The notes under the pieces: generated by a model
Database searches by the model: none
Told to the model about the DNA's origin: nothing
Seen by the model: only the letters and a program-made list of their open reading frames with translations
Source: Romanomermis culicivorax
Taxonomy: Eukaryota > Nematoda > Enoplea > Mermithida > Mermithidae
Length of the DNA stretch: 64,000 nucleotides
Assembly: GCA_963922205.1 (NCBI GenBank)
Contig: CAWUHX010000026.1
Location: 310,001 to 374,000, forward strand
Direction of reading: 5' to 3'
Shown: positions 33,301 to 42,921 of the stretch, in pieces
Numbering within the stretch: the stretch's first letter is position 1
Layout of the letters: each line of letters opens with the position of its first letter
Made by a program: the position numbers and the translations under genes

Positions 33301-33825
33301 CCAAAACGACCAAGAAATCTGGCATATGAGCTGCCAGTACGACAAAATCGTCACAACATACACCCTGTATTGCCGCCAGTGGCCCCCTCATTTGGTCAGG
33401 CCCTAGTCGACCTCGTAAGTTTGAGAGGTAATCAAATTCGAAATGGTTATGTCATGGTACCTAATCAGCGGGCTCCGTCTGCCCCTAAATTGGAACTCAT
33501 CAACTGCATTGTAGGAGAAAAAGGGAAGATACCCTTGATCAAAGTTACGTTGAATAGAAAAATTGATGTTACAGCAATGATCGATTGTGGGTCTACGATT
33601 ACATTAATAAACCCAAAAGTCGTGGAAGGTCTTGAACTTTGTTTGAGACCCCCTGATGGTAGAACCCCTTTAACGCTCGATAATCATAGTATACAGTTAT
33701 TGGGTTCAGTTCGAATTACAATAGAATTCTGCGGAATTCAATTATCTTTGTTGGCGCATGTACCAAAGAACTGTAACTCAGAACTCCTATTAGGGATGGA
33801 CCTTCTGACCCTCTTTCCAAAGTAG
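30352..33825 (+). CDS. Gag-envelope-retropepsin ORF of the env-bearing element
   Basis: The first ATG in frame is at 30352. Domain order: a Retrotrans_gag-like capsid part (about residues 60-240, with FSGLPYENFTEWAKKLEKQM and FLEGLQTDVRRALKF); a series of zinc knuckles (about 290-380, starting CFQCGKIGHYAKDC and ending CHKCKRQGHLSRDC); a hydrophobic signal-like segment (SNTIMLCLITILGFLCG); a cysteine-rich, N-glycosylation-rich ectodomain of some 550 residues; a membrane segment (LINLAVMLVLIIGALYCFYL) with a basic stop-transfer; and a C-terminal retropepsin-like domain (AMIDCGSTITLI, then ELLLGMDLL). The ectodomain pattern (WNELC, then an AR-L-R-D segment, then W-C) recalls glycoproteins shared by chuvirus-like agents and insect BEL/Pao elements. 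That link is a guess. The frame is open throughout. Env between gag and protease is an unusual order. Confidence 0.8.
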   Translation: MLGNEDLLGTVIQDALAVVLDGRLRNLETQLTRKVENAESRIDDIRVNNLRGDLLTRTSDFSVFSGLPYENFTEWAKKLEKQMILKGIRNDDDALKQIFLEFHLKGDALTKFENILNSDDPPTTYAQLLQAMQLAFPSQRDSLHHRQILKDRKQKRTETVTAYFNELEKLGRLAYPNLDSNARNTFLESVFLEGLQTDVRRALKFKRFPDLKSLIDEATFVEQEILRDESNIIPCTAAKYGGQTEQVFAHQPPKSNGPDMNIQIEKLNDAIEKLTIQLGQKEMGINSKPKTCFQCGKIGHYAKDCRSKPPCSICGRQNQVERECRVKCTHCKRSGHKSDNCRLKDTQCHKCKRQGHLSRDCPQENRQSPRQNNIAENSGSCQLDIDGDDPGMRSEASKHHSCVCGFVSSNTIMLCLITILGFLCGSNAQMYQMCGTSLSGHAIEIPKSVSCVQPPVSGTPLTVIGHVYTPRSSPKTTHGYKCTIRKRKICTQTSFFGSKSIVFDQTKIENLTPFGCSKFWETKNYKGQTLNQTKNGLWSTNNKLAIEYKWCCFDNCQEVENLIIEEGQVASWDGISIISTLGDLGGCKANAGQCATPDGVIMWEEKPLEKICPLEFRNSYRIDLTNSHALIEDLQAAFSLKNRSYGHPNCPEITNSIQTEQGIVIKINQMINRKIELDPIIINGTASGLDYDESDPINGKLNYLIEKIRRLEVQNFRNVWNELCRQAQRHLDLVWQLLRLDATLGARAFLQRTDIVAEFTGEAVTIWSCRQVNATVVYKDYQVGTTCFRDLPVRIDKELMFVTPGGVDLATSSQKVDCNHRHIPLFKVNDTWVSMTGKAHVSRVPLEILWNGNFSVFHFNTPTIFHDKIAAVSTNLNYLKEFMFKTHDLELVVKRLVNYTSEMSLHSSSVYEVLSGSGKALGSTLNGAGLALEHVIVGSHNSLTDGLNNLLKGPLQMLINLAVMLVLIIGALYCFYLLRGCDFPKRPRNLAYELPVRQNRHNIHPVLPPVAPSFGQALVDLVSLRGNQIRNGYVMVPNQRAPSAPKLELINCIVGEKGKIPLIKVTLNRKIDVTAMIDCGSTITLINPKVVEGLELCLRPPDGRTPLTLDNHSIQLLGSVRITIEFCGIQLSLLAHVPKNCNSELLLGMDLLTLFPK

Positions 33826-34053
33826 GGTTGGAACCACGAGAAAGGTCATTTCAAATTGGGCGAAATAAAAGTTCCCTGTGTGATCCAACACCACTACAGT
33901 AACAAAAAACGATCGACCCGAATTCAGAATGTCAAGAAAAGTCGCGTTTCCCAGAAGAATTTCCATTCGTCGTCAAATATCAAAAAATCGTACTCGTTTC
34001 AAAATCGGATGAATGATTGCGAACGAGGGCGTTCGTTTTGAGAAGGAAGAGAA
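33826..34053 (+). other. 3' untranslated region and polypurine tract of the env-bearing element
   Basis: The stretch ends in a purine run (AGAAGGAAGAGAA) directly before the 3' LTR start TGTCACG, as expected for a polypurine tract. No pol sequence is present between the retropepsin-like domain and the LTR. Confidence 0.6.
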
Positions 34054-34950
34054 TGTCACGAGGTGTAAGATTTACTGTATATAATTTTTTCGCAAAATTC
34101 AGCAAGCTTACTGTAATTATTTCGTGTTTTTGTTCTCAATTCTGGAACGTTTTCCATACGAACATTTTCATAAGTGTTTTGTTTTTCTCGTCTTCTTTTG
34201 TACATTTTCGTCTGGGCGACCTCAATATTCTGACGATAATCCAAAAATTAACCAAAAAACATGTGCAAGGGATGGTTATTAACGATCCTGCACACTATGG
34301 GGCCATCATTACGATGGACCCACTCAACAAAGACTAATGGACAGATGTGAAGAGATATGCACGTTGTGCAACAGGTGATGCAATTTGCACAAAGGTTGTG
34401 CAAATATGCAAATGCGTTTTATGCCTGCACGGAGGCACATGCATGGGCGATCTACCTAGAAAGGTTCTGGGATAGATGCTGACCACGCCCTAGTCTAACG
34501 GTAAAGGTTACTGTAGACAATCGTTTTCATGGGAAGGACCCAAGAAAGTGGTCATTAGGAAGTGGAACAGCGATTGAGAAAAGTCGTGTGCTTGGCACAA
34601 ATTGAAACATAGAATTGCATATTGGGTTTTTGGTGCACGGACCAAAACCCATTGAAACGCATTGGGAGGTTTAAGGGAAGGACCCTTCAAACCCCTGAGT
34701 TTGGTGGTAGTGGGAAGGACCCTAAACCACAAAGTCCAGTAGTGTGGGAAGGACCCTGCTACAGTTAGTCGATATTTTCAGTTTTGTAACGGATCGTCAG
34801 AAAGTTGGGTTGTTCTATAGTTTTGTATATTTATTCGTTTTTATCGAATTCTGAATAAATAGAAAACCCAGAAGGGAATCGAGCTAATCTGTTCCCATTC
34901 TTAGTCAGGGTCTCGCGTTCTAGGGTCGGAAATACAAAATAATCCTGACA
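34054..34950 (+). repeat. 3' LTR of the env-bearing element (897 bp)
   Basis: The partner of 14378-15394, with a single copy of the 120-bp unit (from about 34618). Scattered single-base differences from the left LTR are few, pointing to a recent insertion, but somewhat more than between the gypsy LTRs. That fits the gypsy element having landed later. Confidence 0.88.
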
Positions 34951-34954
34951 GTTG

Positions 34955-35514
34955 GTCCTTTTCGGCTCCCATACTACTTCGTTTCAATTCCGTAGACCAT
35001 AAAGTAATGTCGTATCGCAATACTCTGCTATTCACCACAGTATGATCGACCGTGGTCACGCTGGTGACCATGGTAGACCCCATGACATCATCAAGGAGCA
35101 GTTTTGACAAGCATCCCAACGATTTTTTGTGAAATCATTATGAGTCGTCATTCACATCATTCAGCTCGAATGACGTCAATAATCATCGATGTCTTTTGGC
35201 GGCCATTTGCACGATTTTTGATGAATATGTCATGTGAGTTACCATTGGTCACTAAGGTCGCTCAGATGACCCCACATCATTCATTTTCGACCCTCGGTCT
35301 TCTTCGAAAAAAGTTGGATTGATCGTCTCAGCGACAATCATCTCAAAACATGCATGTTTATAGCGTCCCTGGGGTATATTATGTTATTTTTGCTGAGTAT
35401 CTTACATGTTATTACGCTTGCGCACAGTTTTTCTCGGGAGTCAAGTATACTGTGCGCTACTCGTACAACGCTCAGCTCAACACCGAAGAAAGTGATGCAC
35501 CGTTTTTTCTCAGA
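34955..35514. other. Unclassified DNA
   Basis: This is the right flank of the LTR element and continues 13991-14377 across the insertion. I see no gene or repeat here that I can support. Confidence 0.4.
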
Positions 35515-35522
35515 AAGAGCGT

Positions 35523-37123
35523 CAGGCCCGTAGCGAGGGGAGGGGGTGGGGGGCATGCCCCCTCCCTGTAGAGATTTGAATTTTTTTAAAATAAATTTTG
35601 GGGATCGAATACAGAAAAAATACATTTTGGTTTGGTGCATTTTATAAGGTCATAATCTCAAAATTTTCCGGCGCTTCGCGCCGATTATAGCTTTAATCAT
35701 ACCTGTACTTGGGGGGGGGGTTGGGGGGGGGGGACCCCCCCCCAACTCGGCCAACCCTATACCCAAAATCATTTCCCCCCCCCAACACCCCCCCCAGTTG
35801 GGAAAAAATTAAAAAAATTTGTCAAAAAGTGTATATGTTTTTTGGCCTTTTTTGGGAAAAATTTCGACTTTTTCCTACCCCCCCCCCAAAATTTCGGATT
35901 TACCCCCCCCCCCCCCCCAACTGGTCGGAGGTCTTACACGTATGGCTTTAATAATCATTATTATGCATTACTAACCCCTGGCGCGGCTTTTAGCATATCT
36001 ACCTTCATTTATCATATAATCTATAATAGTTTTCATCATCTTGAACGTATTATCTCATGTTTTCATTGGTGATCTTCAATATTTTATCATGATATTTAAT
36101 GAAGATTCGCATTTTTTCATTTTGAGAAAGATCAATACGCCAAGTCTCTAAGCTTTTTGATGCAATTATTTCTTTTCTAACGTAAAATCAATTCAAATGC
36201 TTCATGGAAATATCTTTCGGAAATTTATACTCTGCTTACTCATATATTTTCGACCAAGTTTGAGAGTTTACAAATTAATTATACTGGTTTTAAAATTTTT
36301 CAAGTAAAATTCTGAAAATTACGACTTTTGAACACAAAATTCAAATCTAATTCTTGAAATAAACTTTCGGAAAATTGATTTTCCAGCGTCGCAGAATATC
36401 AATACCCAAAAAATTTTTCCGGCCGGCGCGAAAGATTAACATCCCTTTTGGGTTCTCACTTGTCATCATAGAGGACTTAACCATCGATTTCTCATGTAAT
36501 TCAAAGTCATTATGCTTTTGGATAGTTTGCTTGAAAGTTTGTTCCAATGCTTGTAGATTAAACTTTGAACTCGAAAATTTCAATTTTTTCCTCAATTTTA
36601 ATGAATTAACGGGTCTGAAAACATCAGAAGGCTTGAAAAAGCTCGAAAACTCGTAAATAGAGCGTCTGTGAGCATTTTTGAGCGAAAAAAACGACTTCGG
36701 GAAAATGGGGGAAAAAAATTTTGATCCCTCTACCCATTTGGGGAAAAGGCCCGGGGGAAAAAAACAGTGATTTGGGGTCTTTTCTTCTGTGAACCAAAAT
36801 TTTGAAATGTGGAGAAAAAATTTGGGCTTGGTTCACATTGAGGAAAATTTTTTTCAGTCAAGAAAAGAGCTGAAAATGCATTTTTAGACGTTTAGAGACG
36901 AAAAAAGCGAAAAATTTCTGGTGCTTCGCACGGATAATCTACTCAAAATTCAGAAAAAAATTTTCATCCCAAATATGTCTGTGTTATAGCTCATTTTGTA
37001 GAGCTTGTTGAGATACGCTCGAATCTGCATTCAGATTTTTTCTATCACTAATATTGGCTGAGATATTGGACCTGAAAAAAAGTGTGCACCCCCCCTCTGA
37101 GAAAAATCCTGGCTACGGGCTTG
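35523..37123. mobile_element. Non-autonomous hAT element, GGCGC-palindrome family
   Basis: It begins CAGGCCCGTAGCGAGG and ends CCTGGCTACGGGCTTG, an imperfect terminal inverted repeat. It is flanked by the exact 8-bp target duplication AAGAGCGT (35515-35522 and 37124-37131). No transposase is recognisable. It contains the palindrome CCGGCGCTTCGCGCCG near 35671. The block 36000-36660 matches 41955-42560 in reverse orientation, and a G/C-tract repeat is present at about 35705-35940. The 8-bp duplication and CA..TG-type ends place it with hAT. Confidence 0.85.
35705..35940. repeat. G-tract/C-tract repeat inside the hAT element
   Basis: Long G runs followed by long C runs alternate with TTTTGGGAAAAATT-like DNA. 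The right border CCAACTGGTCGGAGGTCTTACACG matches, in reverse, the GAGGTCTGGGG border of the composite repeat at 48450-49325 and resembles 47520-47560. It is probably a member of that G-rich family. Strong G runs could fold as quadruplexes. Confidence 0.5.
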
Positions 37124-38537
37124 AAGAGCGTAGGCAGCACGGCATTATCAGGGTTTTTTTTGCACAGGTCTGGTCGCAATATGAAACTTGGAAAAAATTT
37201 TGGTTGCACAGATAAATTTTTGGTTGCCCACCAGTGTTTTTTGTGCCAAAACATGATTTTTGGCACAAAAAAATTTGGAATGGCACATAAAATTTTGGGC
37301 GTTTGTGCCAATAATTGGCACAAATATTTTGACTGGTTTAAGGCTAAATTTCTCTGATTTTTGGTCATTTTAGGGGCCGAAAACGCAAAAGTTTCTCGGC
37401 GCTGCGCGCCGAATCACGAGGTATAATTACTGACTTACTTTTATTTGTCTCTCGAACGCGAGCAAATTTCATTCGAACAGTATGTTTGTATTATCGCAAC
37501 AGACTGAGATTATCAATGCTGGTAAATGAAACGAAATTGTTAACTTCCTGCATATGTTCATTCAGTGGGATTGGGAACCGAAATTTTTATTTTTGATGTC
37601 AACAGAAAAATTGACATTCTTGGCACAATCTTTCAGGCAAAAATTTACGCGACACAGCTTACAGACTTCCTTAATTTAATCTCTCCATAGTCGTTAAGAA
37701 GAAATTCGTAGCTGAAAATGTAAATATAAACTTCCTTATACCTTACTTATTTAAACATAAATAAAATATCCGAATTGAATTCTCTCAGCATTTGATTTCT
37801 TTCTGAAACATATAAACCGTTTTCCCGATCAGTTTCTCTTATCTCACTGACGTGGTTAGATAAAATGAGGCAGGCACATTTTTTGTGCCAAATAGTGCGT
37901 TGAAAGTGTCTTATCTTTAGTTAAGGTAAAGTGGGGTAACTTTGGTCAAAATCGAGTCAATTCGACTTCTCCAACATATAACATGTTATACATGGCCCAT
38001 GGGGAATTCGTAAAAATGTTTCATGGAACTCATATGTCAAAAATGTCAGACAAATCGATTAAACACATTATTTCATAAGTAGCATGCAGATTTAACCTAC
38101 CATTGATCGTTGAAAAGAGCTCACTTTTTGACAATGTTACCCACCATAGTGGTCAACTTTGGTCGCCATTATAATTTCTGTTCAAGTTACTTTTCTGACA
38201 AGTAGAATCGTTATATTTCTCCACAGATAGAACGTAACAAAACAAATTTTGGATATGAGGTTTATTGTCACAAAATTTCAGCTGAAAATGATGAATATCA
38301 TTAACAGCAATAAAGTTTTCGTAAATCTACTCCCAGCTGTCCCTATGGTGGGTAACTTTGGTCAATTGACCTAAAAAAGTGCCTGACGTTTGGTCAATTG
38401 ACCTAAAAAAGTACCTGACGTGAAAAACATTGTGTTATTCAGATACAGCAAGTTAAGAGGTACATGAAAATATCAATATGAATGAAAATGAAAATATCAA
38501 TCGTTCAAAATTTATTAACGAAAAAAAATTAACGTGT

Positions 38538-38578
38538 CGACCAATGTTACCCACCCATTGGTGGGTAACATTGGTCGG
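38538..38578. repeat. Perfect short hairpin in the pogo-like element
   Basis: GACCAATGTTACCCACC, a CATT loop, and the exact inverse GGTGGGTAACATTGGTC. The arm resembles the terminal repeat. Confidence 0.85.
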
Positions 38579-38779
38579 CACAAAAATATGAGGCAAACTA
38601 AAACAATGATAAATGTGCATTTTCAAAATCAAAATACATGAGATTAACCAAATTTAAATAAAGATTAATTGTTTATTTACTGGCGACAAATTGTGTCAAC
38701 GCTTTTGCCCGGACAGCTGGCAAATTTTGTGGAACTCTTTCAGATAATGCATTTCCATAATGTTTAAACAATGAACGAA

Positions 38780-39130
38780 ACCACTCACGTCCTTCGGTCT
38801 TCTTTTTCTTGAACAGCTCTGGCTTGTTTCCATGTAGATAACTGTCGATTATTGTGATAGGAAATCTTTTGCGAATGGCACGCCCACGACAGCAACAGAT
38901 TTGACCAGTTTGACGAGTAACGATTCTTCAGCTGCTGTGGGGTAGCTGTCATTCCCGAATGCCTTGCGTTTACTTTGTTTTGTAATGTTCCATGAGGAAT
39001 ATTGTAAACACGAGCTGCTGTTCAAATTTTTGACCCATTTCGAACGGCCTCGATGGCCTTTTCGAGATCTTCTGTTGAGTAATTAGTCAGGTATTTGCAC
39101 GCATCTGGCTTTCTTTTGTAATGCCTGACC
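38780..39130 (-). pseudogene. pogo-type transposase, N-terminal remnant
   Basis: The minus strand near 39022-39130 gives MVRHYKRKPDACKYLTNYST and EDLEKAIEAVRNGSKI, the first helices of a Psq/CENP-B-type helix-turn-helix that binds transposon ends. Downstream, in a shifted frame, come a YNIPHGTLQNKVN-like third helix and a PTAAEESLLVKLVKSV....GVPFAKDFL segment like the second CENP-B-type helix-turn-helix. The catalytic DDE domain is not recognisable in what remains, so this is an internally deleted, inactive copy. Frame changes and a stop separate the pieces. Confidence 0.65.
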
Positions 39131-39532
39131 ATACTGTGACGTACATAATCAATGAAAATTATATACAGGATAAAATAATTCGTTTGAAAAAGAAGCAAGA
39201 TCGAATTATTATAAGTTGTGTGGCACAAAAAATTTCAATTTGACCAATGTTACCCGCCCTGACCAAAGTTTCCCGCCAACTGGCCAAAGTTTCCCGCTTT
39301 TTGGCCAATTTTTTTGTTCGAAAATAGGTTGTTATTTTTTTATACAAAACAGAAAAGAAAAACTCTTTAAGGACACTTAATTGTTAGTGAAAGTTTTGAG
39401 TGCAGCGGATGAGTGAAACCCAAATTTTTTTCAATTTGAAAATTTTCATTAAAAAAATGGCAACTTTGTCGACCCACAAATTTCTCAATTTTATTCGGAT
39501 TTCAACTTCCTTTCACAGTAACATGCACTGAT

Positions 39533-40903
39533 CAGTGTTGCCAGATGGAATTATTAAAAACCCGTCATTTTTTTCGAAAAAAACCGAAAATCCCGTCACA
39601 TCCCGTCACATAAATTTTGAAACCCGTCACAAACCCCGTCAATGAAATTATAAAAAAAACTAATACATAATTGATACAAACGTGAGAAATAAAATGGAAA
39701 AGCGTATATTCAACAACTTTATTCAATATCAACACATTCAATAAGCTCAATACTTATTATAGAAGTCCCACCAAACGCACTTGTAAATAACTAAAACCTC
39801 TCCCATATTGTAAAATTCCATTAAATTTGTAAAGATTCAATGAAAAATTTGGGCAGAGCTTCCGGCCGACCCTCTCGTTTTTCGCAAAATTACCTTCTAA
39901 AAAATCTATTAAAAATTTGGGCAGAGCCTCCGGCCGACCTTCTCGTTTTTGCAATTACTTTAAATTTCTATCGAATTAATTGAAAATTTGTGCAGAGCCT
40001 CCGGCCGACCCTCTCGTTTTTGCAAAATTACCTTAAATTCCTAAAAAAAATCCATAAAAAATTTGGGCAGAGCCTCCGGCCGACCTTCTCGTTTTTGAAG
40101 TATTACTTTAAATTTCTATAGAATTAATTAAAATTTTGGGCTGAACAATCAATTAAGTGCATGTTAATAAAGCAAAAACCCAAAAAAACCCAAAAGTTTA
40201 CGATTTGTCAGCCCCTGCTAGAAATGCATACCCGTAGATAACAAAAAAAACCAATAATTAACCAATAAATGCAGCATAAATTGGTTCGAAACGACATCAT
40301 CAACATATATTCACGCCTCACGGGTTCTGATTTATTTTTTAAAGTATGGAATGTACCCATGGTTTCTTTTTTGTGCACAATGCATATTTTTTCAGGTCCT
40401 TGCACAAATTTTTTGCATCTAAATGTGCAATTGTATATACTTATAACGTTACGTGCACAAATTTAAGTGGGTGTGCACAGCCGGTGAACAAAAAACGACC
40501 AAAATTCGTGCATAAAAAAGAAACACTGAATGTACCTAAACCTACCTTACCAATTACACTTTCACTTTAAAGCATAGTTTTTACTTGCAATCTTAAATAT
40601 AATCACATTTCCAACTTCGCCAAAAAATCGATAATAAAAAAACACCAAAAATAAAAATAAATAAACAGTATACTATGCAATACATCGTAAACCAAGCCAA
40701 CCCAAATGTATGGAAATATCTCAATCCGTCAAAAACTCATTCCCGTCACACAACCCGTCAATATCGTCAGATTCCCGTCAATTCCGTCACAAATAGTGAA
40801 ATACCGTCACAAATCCCGTCATTTTTTCATCCCGTCAAACTTCCCGTCAATTGCCTCGTTTCCCGTCAAAATTGACGGGAACCCATCACATCTGGCAACA
40901 CTG
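39533..40903. mobile_element. Non-autonomous hAT element with CCCGTCA arrays
   Basis: The terminal inverted repeat is CAGTGTTGCCAGATG...CATCTGGCAACACTG. The exact 8-bp target duplication GCACTGAT (39525-39532 and 40904-40911) is intact. Next to each end lie many CCCGTCA/CCGTCAC copies in the same + orientation at both sides. The middle holds four tandem units of about 70-75 bp with GGGCAGAGCCTCCGGCCGA. No transposase is visible. It landed in the pogo-like element and is young, since ends and duplication are perfect. Confidence 0.92.
39845..40145 (+). repeat. Four tandem units of about 73 bp
   Basis: Each unit reads AAATTTGGGCAGAGCCTCC (with minor variants) followed by GGCCGACCYTCTCGTTTTT and an A/T-rich spacer, starting near 39848, 39917, 39990 and 40064. 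Confidence 0.85.
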
Positions 40904-41290
40904 GCACTGATCACTCAGACATTAGTGTGCCAAGTTGTATCTGCATATCTTACAGAGGAAAAATTCGGCGATGTTTCAAGTGAAATTGACCAAAGTTACC
41001 CCGTGGCCAAAGTTACCCCACTTTACCTTATATACTTATGTTTTTATCAAACTTTTGGCATAAAACTTTTAAAAGGTTTCAAGTTTGTTTTAAGGCTGAA
41101 AATTTTTTTTTGTGCCATTGGCACAAATTTTTTGGCCCTTTGTGCCAATTGGCACAAATGTCTGTGCACAAAAAAAACACTGTGCCCACTCTAAAATCAA
41201 TTAATTAGCTTAAATCAATACATTAGCTCAAAACCCCATAAGCTTAAGGTTGCAATGTGCAAATTGACAGAAAAAATTTTGGTTGCACAG

Positions 41291-42921
41291 TAGAGCTTCA
41301 CACGACAAAAATTTCGTACCCGGGTACCCGTTTATCCATTACCCGGGTACCCGAATTACCCGGGTATACCCGGGTACATGTTAAAATGAGTTCTAATGTT
41401 AATGTACATATATAATATTAGACAGATACACTGTGAAAATAGAATGATACATTACACACACTCCGTAGTCCCTACTACATAATATTTTTCAACACTTGTG
41501 TTGAAACACTGGTTGTGTTGTTGTATACAATAGGCTGCATAGGTAGGTATAGTGCGAATATAATGTTAGAGATGATGATTGATACACATCATCGACGCAC
41601 CTATGCTGCAAAATACTACACATCACATAACGATAGCTCAATATTATTGACGAGACAAAGCAAAATTTGCATACCTCCAGGGTTTTTTTTTGACCTACGA
41701 GTCACAAGCCAAGTGGCTTGTTGACCTTAAATTTTACAAGCCATTCCAAATTTTTGCAAGCCAATTTTATAATATCAGTATATGTACGTGTATAAATTCC
41801 AATGCTAGGTTATTTTTTAAAGAAATGTATATATTGAGCATCACGGCAATCGATCAAAAAAGAGATGTCATTCAACATTTATTCAATAAAATTTTAGAGC
41901 CGTTAATTCATTAAAATTCAGGAAACATTTGAAATTTTTGAGTTTGATCGAAGTCTAATCTACAAGCATTGTGGAAAAGATTTTCCAGCAAACTATCCAA
42001 GAACATAATGACTCTGAATTACATGAAAAATCGACGGTTAAGTCGTCTATGATCACAAGTGAGAGCCCAAAAAAAGCTATTAATCTTTCCTCCCTGAAAC
42101 GCCGGAAAATTTTTTTGGGTATTGACATTCTGCGATACTGGAAAATCAATTTTCCAAACACTTGTTTGAAGAATTAGTTTCGAATTTTCTGTTCAAAGGT
42201 CGTAATTTCTGGAATTTCATGTTTGAAAAATTTTAAAATCATCAATTTATTCACACACTCTAATGAACTTGGCCAAATAGATATGAGCAAGAAGAGTAGA
42301 AGTTTACGAAAACTACTTCCATGAAGCTTTTGGATTGATTTTACGTTGAGAAAGGAATAACCACTTCAAAAAGTTTACAGACTTGACGTATTGATCTTTT
42401 AAAAAAATGTGTCAAGGGAAAAATGTGAATCTTCATTAAATATCAAGATTAGATATTGAAGATTGCCAATTAAAACATGAGATAATTACGTTTAAGATGA
42501 TTAAAACTATTAAAGATTAAATGATAAATGAAGGTAGACATGTTAGAAGCAATGCCTGAGCTAGGAAATGAATAATATTGCATATTTAGGTTATAACCGG
42601 CGCGAAGTGCCGGAAAATTTTGAGATTATGACCTTCTAAAATGCACCAAAATGCATCTTTTCTGTATCCGATATGATCAAACACATGACTCAAAAAATTC
42701 TGACAAGCCATTTTTGCTTGTTGGAAGAAAATTCTACAAGCCATTTTGTCAGTCCAACAAGCCATGGCTTGTAAAAGGCTAAAAAAACTATGCATACACC
42801 TCTACTCTCAAGTCTACATATTATATGTGATACAAAACGGGTACCCGAATTACCCGGGTAATGGTTTTCATTTTGTACCCGGGTATATCCGGGTAATTCG
42901 GGTACCCGGTATGAAGCTCTA
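41291..42921. mobile_element. hAT element with CCCGGGTACCCG-type subterminal repeats
   Basis: The ends are TAGAGCTTCA (41291) and TGAAGCTCTA (to 42921). The exact 8-bp duplication TTGCACAG is at 41283-41290 and 42922-42929. Overlapping ACCCGGGTACCCG motifs lie just inside both ends. A second hAT-like element (41678-42792) occupies most of the interior. No transposase is seen. Confidence 0.92.
41678..42792. mobile_element. hAT-like element of the GGCGC-palindrome family, nested
   Basis: Left end CAGGGTTTTTTTTTGACC, right end with GGCTAAAAAAACTATG. Both ends carry CAAGCCA..GGCTTG motifs. The flanks CATACCTC and CATACACC are similar but not identical, so the duplication is imperfect. Its interior matches 35630-36660 in reverse and 57165-57240 directly, including the GGCGCGAAGTGCCGG palindrome at 42599. 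Confidence 0.6.

Larger units (their letters stand above)
14378..34950 (+). mobile_element. Env-bearing non-autonomous LTR retrotransposon, split by a nested gypsy element
   Basis: Two LTRs beginning TGTCACGAGG and ending AATAATCCTGACA flank this element (14378-15394 and 34054-34950), with the 4-bp target duplication GTTG outside them (14374-14377 and 34951-34954). Its own internal DNA is only 15395-15425 plus about 30090-34053, carrying one 1161-codon frame. The rest is the inserted gypsy element. The LTRs differ at only a handful of sites apart from one length change, so the insertion is recent. It looks whole apart from the insertion but has no reverse transcriptase, RNase H or integrase, so it must rely on another element. 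The family is BEL/Pao-like or another env-bearing clade; this is uncertain. Confidence 0.85.
37924..41028 (-). mobile_element. pogo-like (Tc1/mariner) DNA transposon, interrupted
   Basis: The ends are AGGTAAAGTGGGGTAAC at 37924 and its inverse GTTACCCCACTTTACCT at 41028, flanked by TA (37922-37923 and 41029-41030) as expected for this superfamily. The interior repeats GGGTAACWTTGGTC many times in both orientations. It has a transposase remnant at about 38780-39130 (minus) and is split by a hAT element at 39533-40903. Confidence 0.85.
37232..41182. mobile_element. hAT-like element interrupted by a pogo-like element
   Basis: It starts CAGTGTTTTTTGTGCC and ends GCACAAAAAAAACACTG. The flanks share TGCCCAC (37225-37231 and 41183-41189), seven of an expected eight target-site bases. 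Near both ends GTGCCAAAA/TTGGCACAAA motifs are iterated. Its own DNA is about 37232-37923 plus 41029-41182; the rest is the inserted pogo-like element. Confidence 0.7.

Noticed and set aside
35709-36072. Glycine/proline-rich ORFs
   Set aside because: They are products of G and C homopolymer runs in a repeat.
38780-39130. Host Psq-domain transcription factor
   Set aside because: The helix-turn-helix remnant lies inside TA-flanked terminal inverted repeats, so it is a transposase fragment.
39845-40145. CRISPR-like array of regularly spaced repeats
   Set aside because: The four units are tandem copies whose spacers are also related, and they lie inside a hAT element of a eukaryote.
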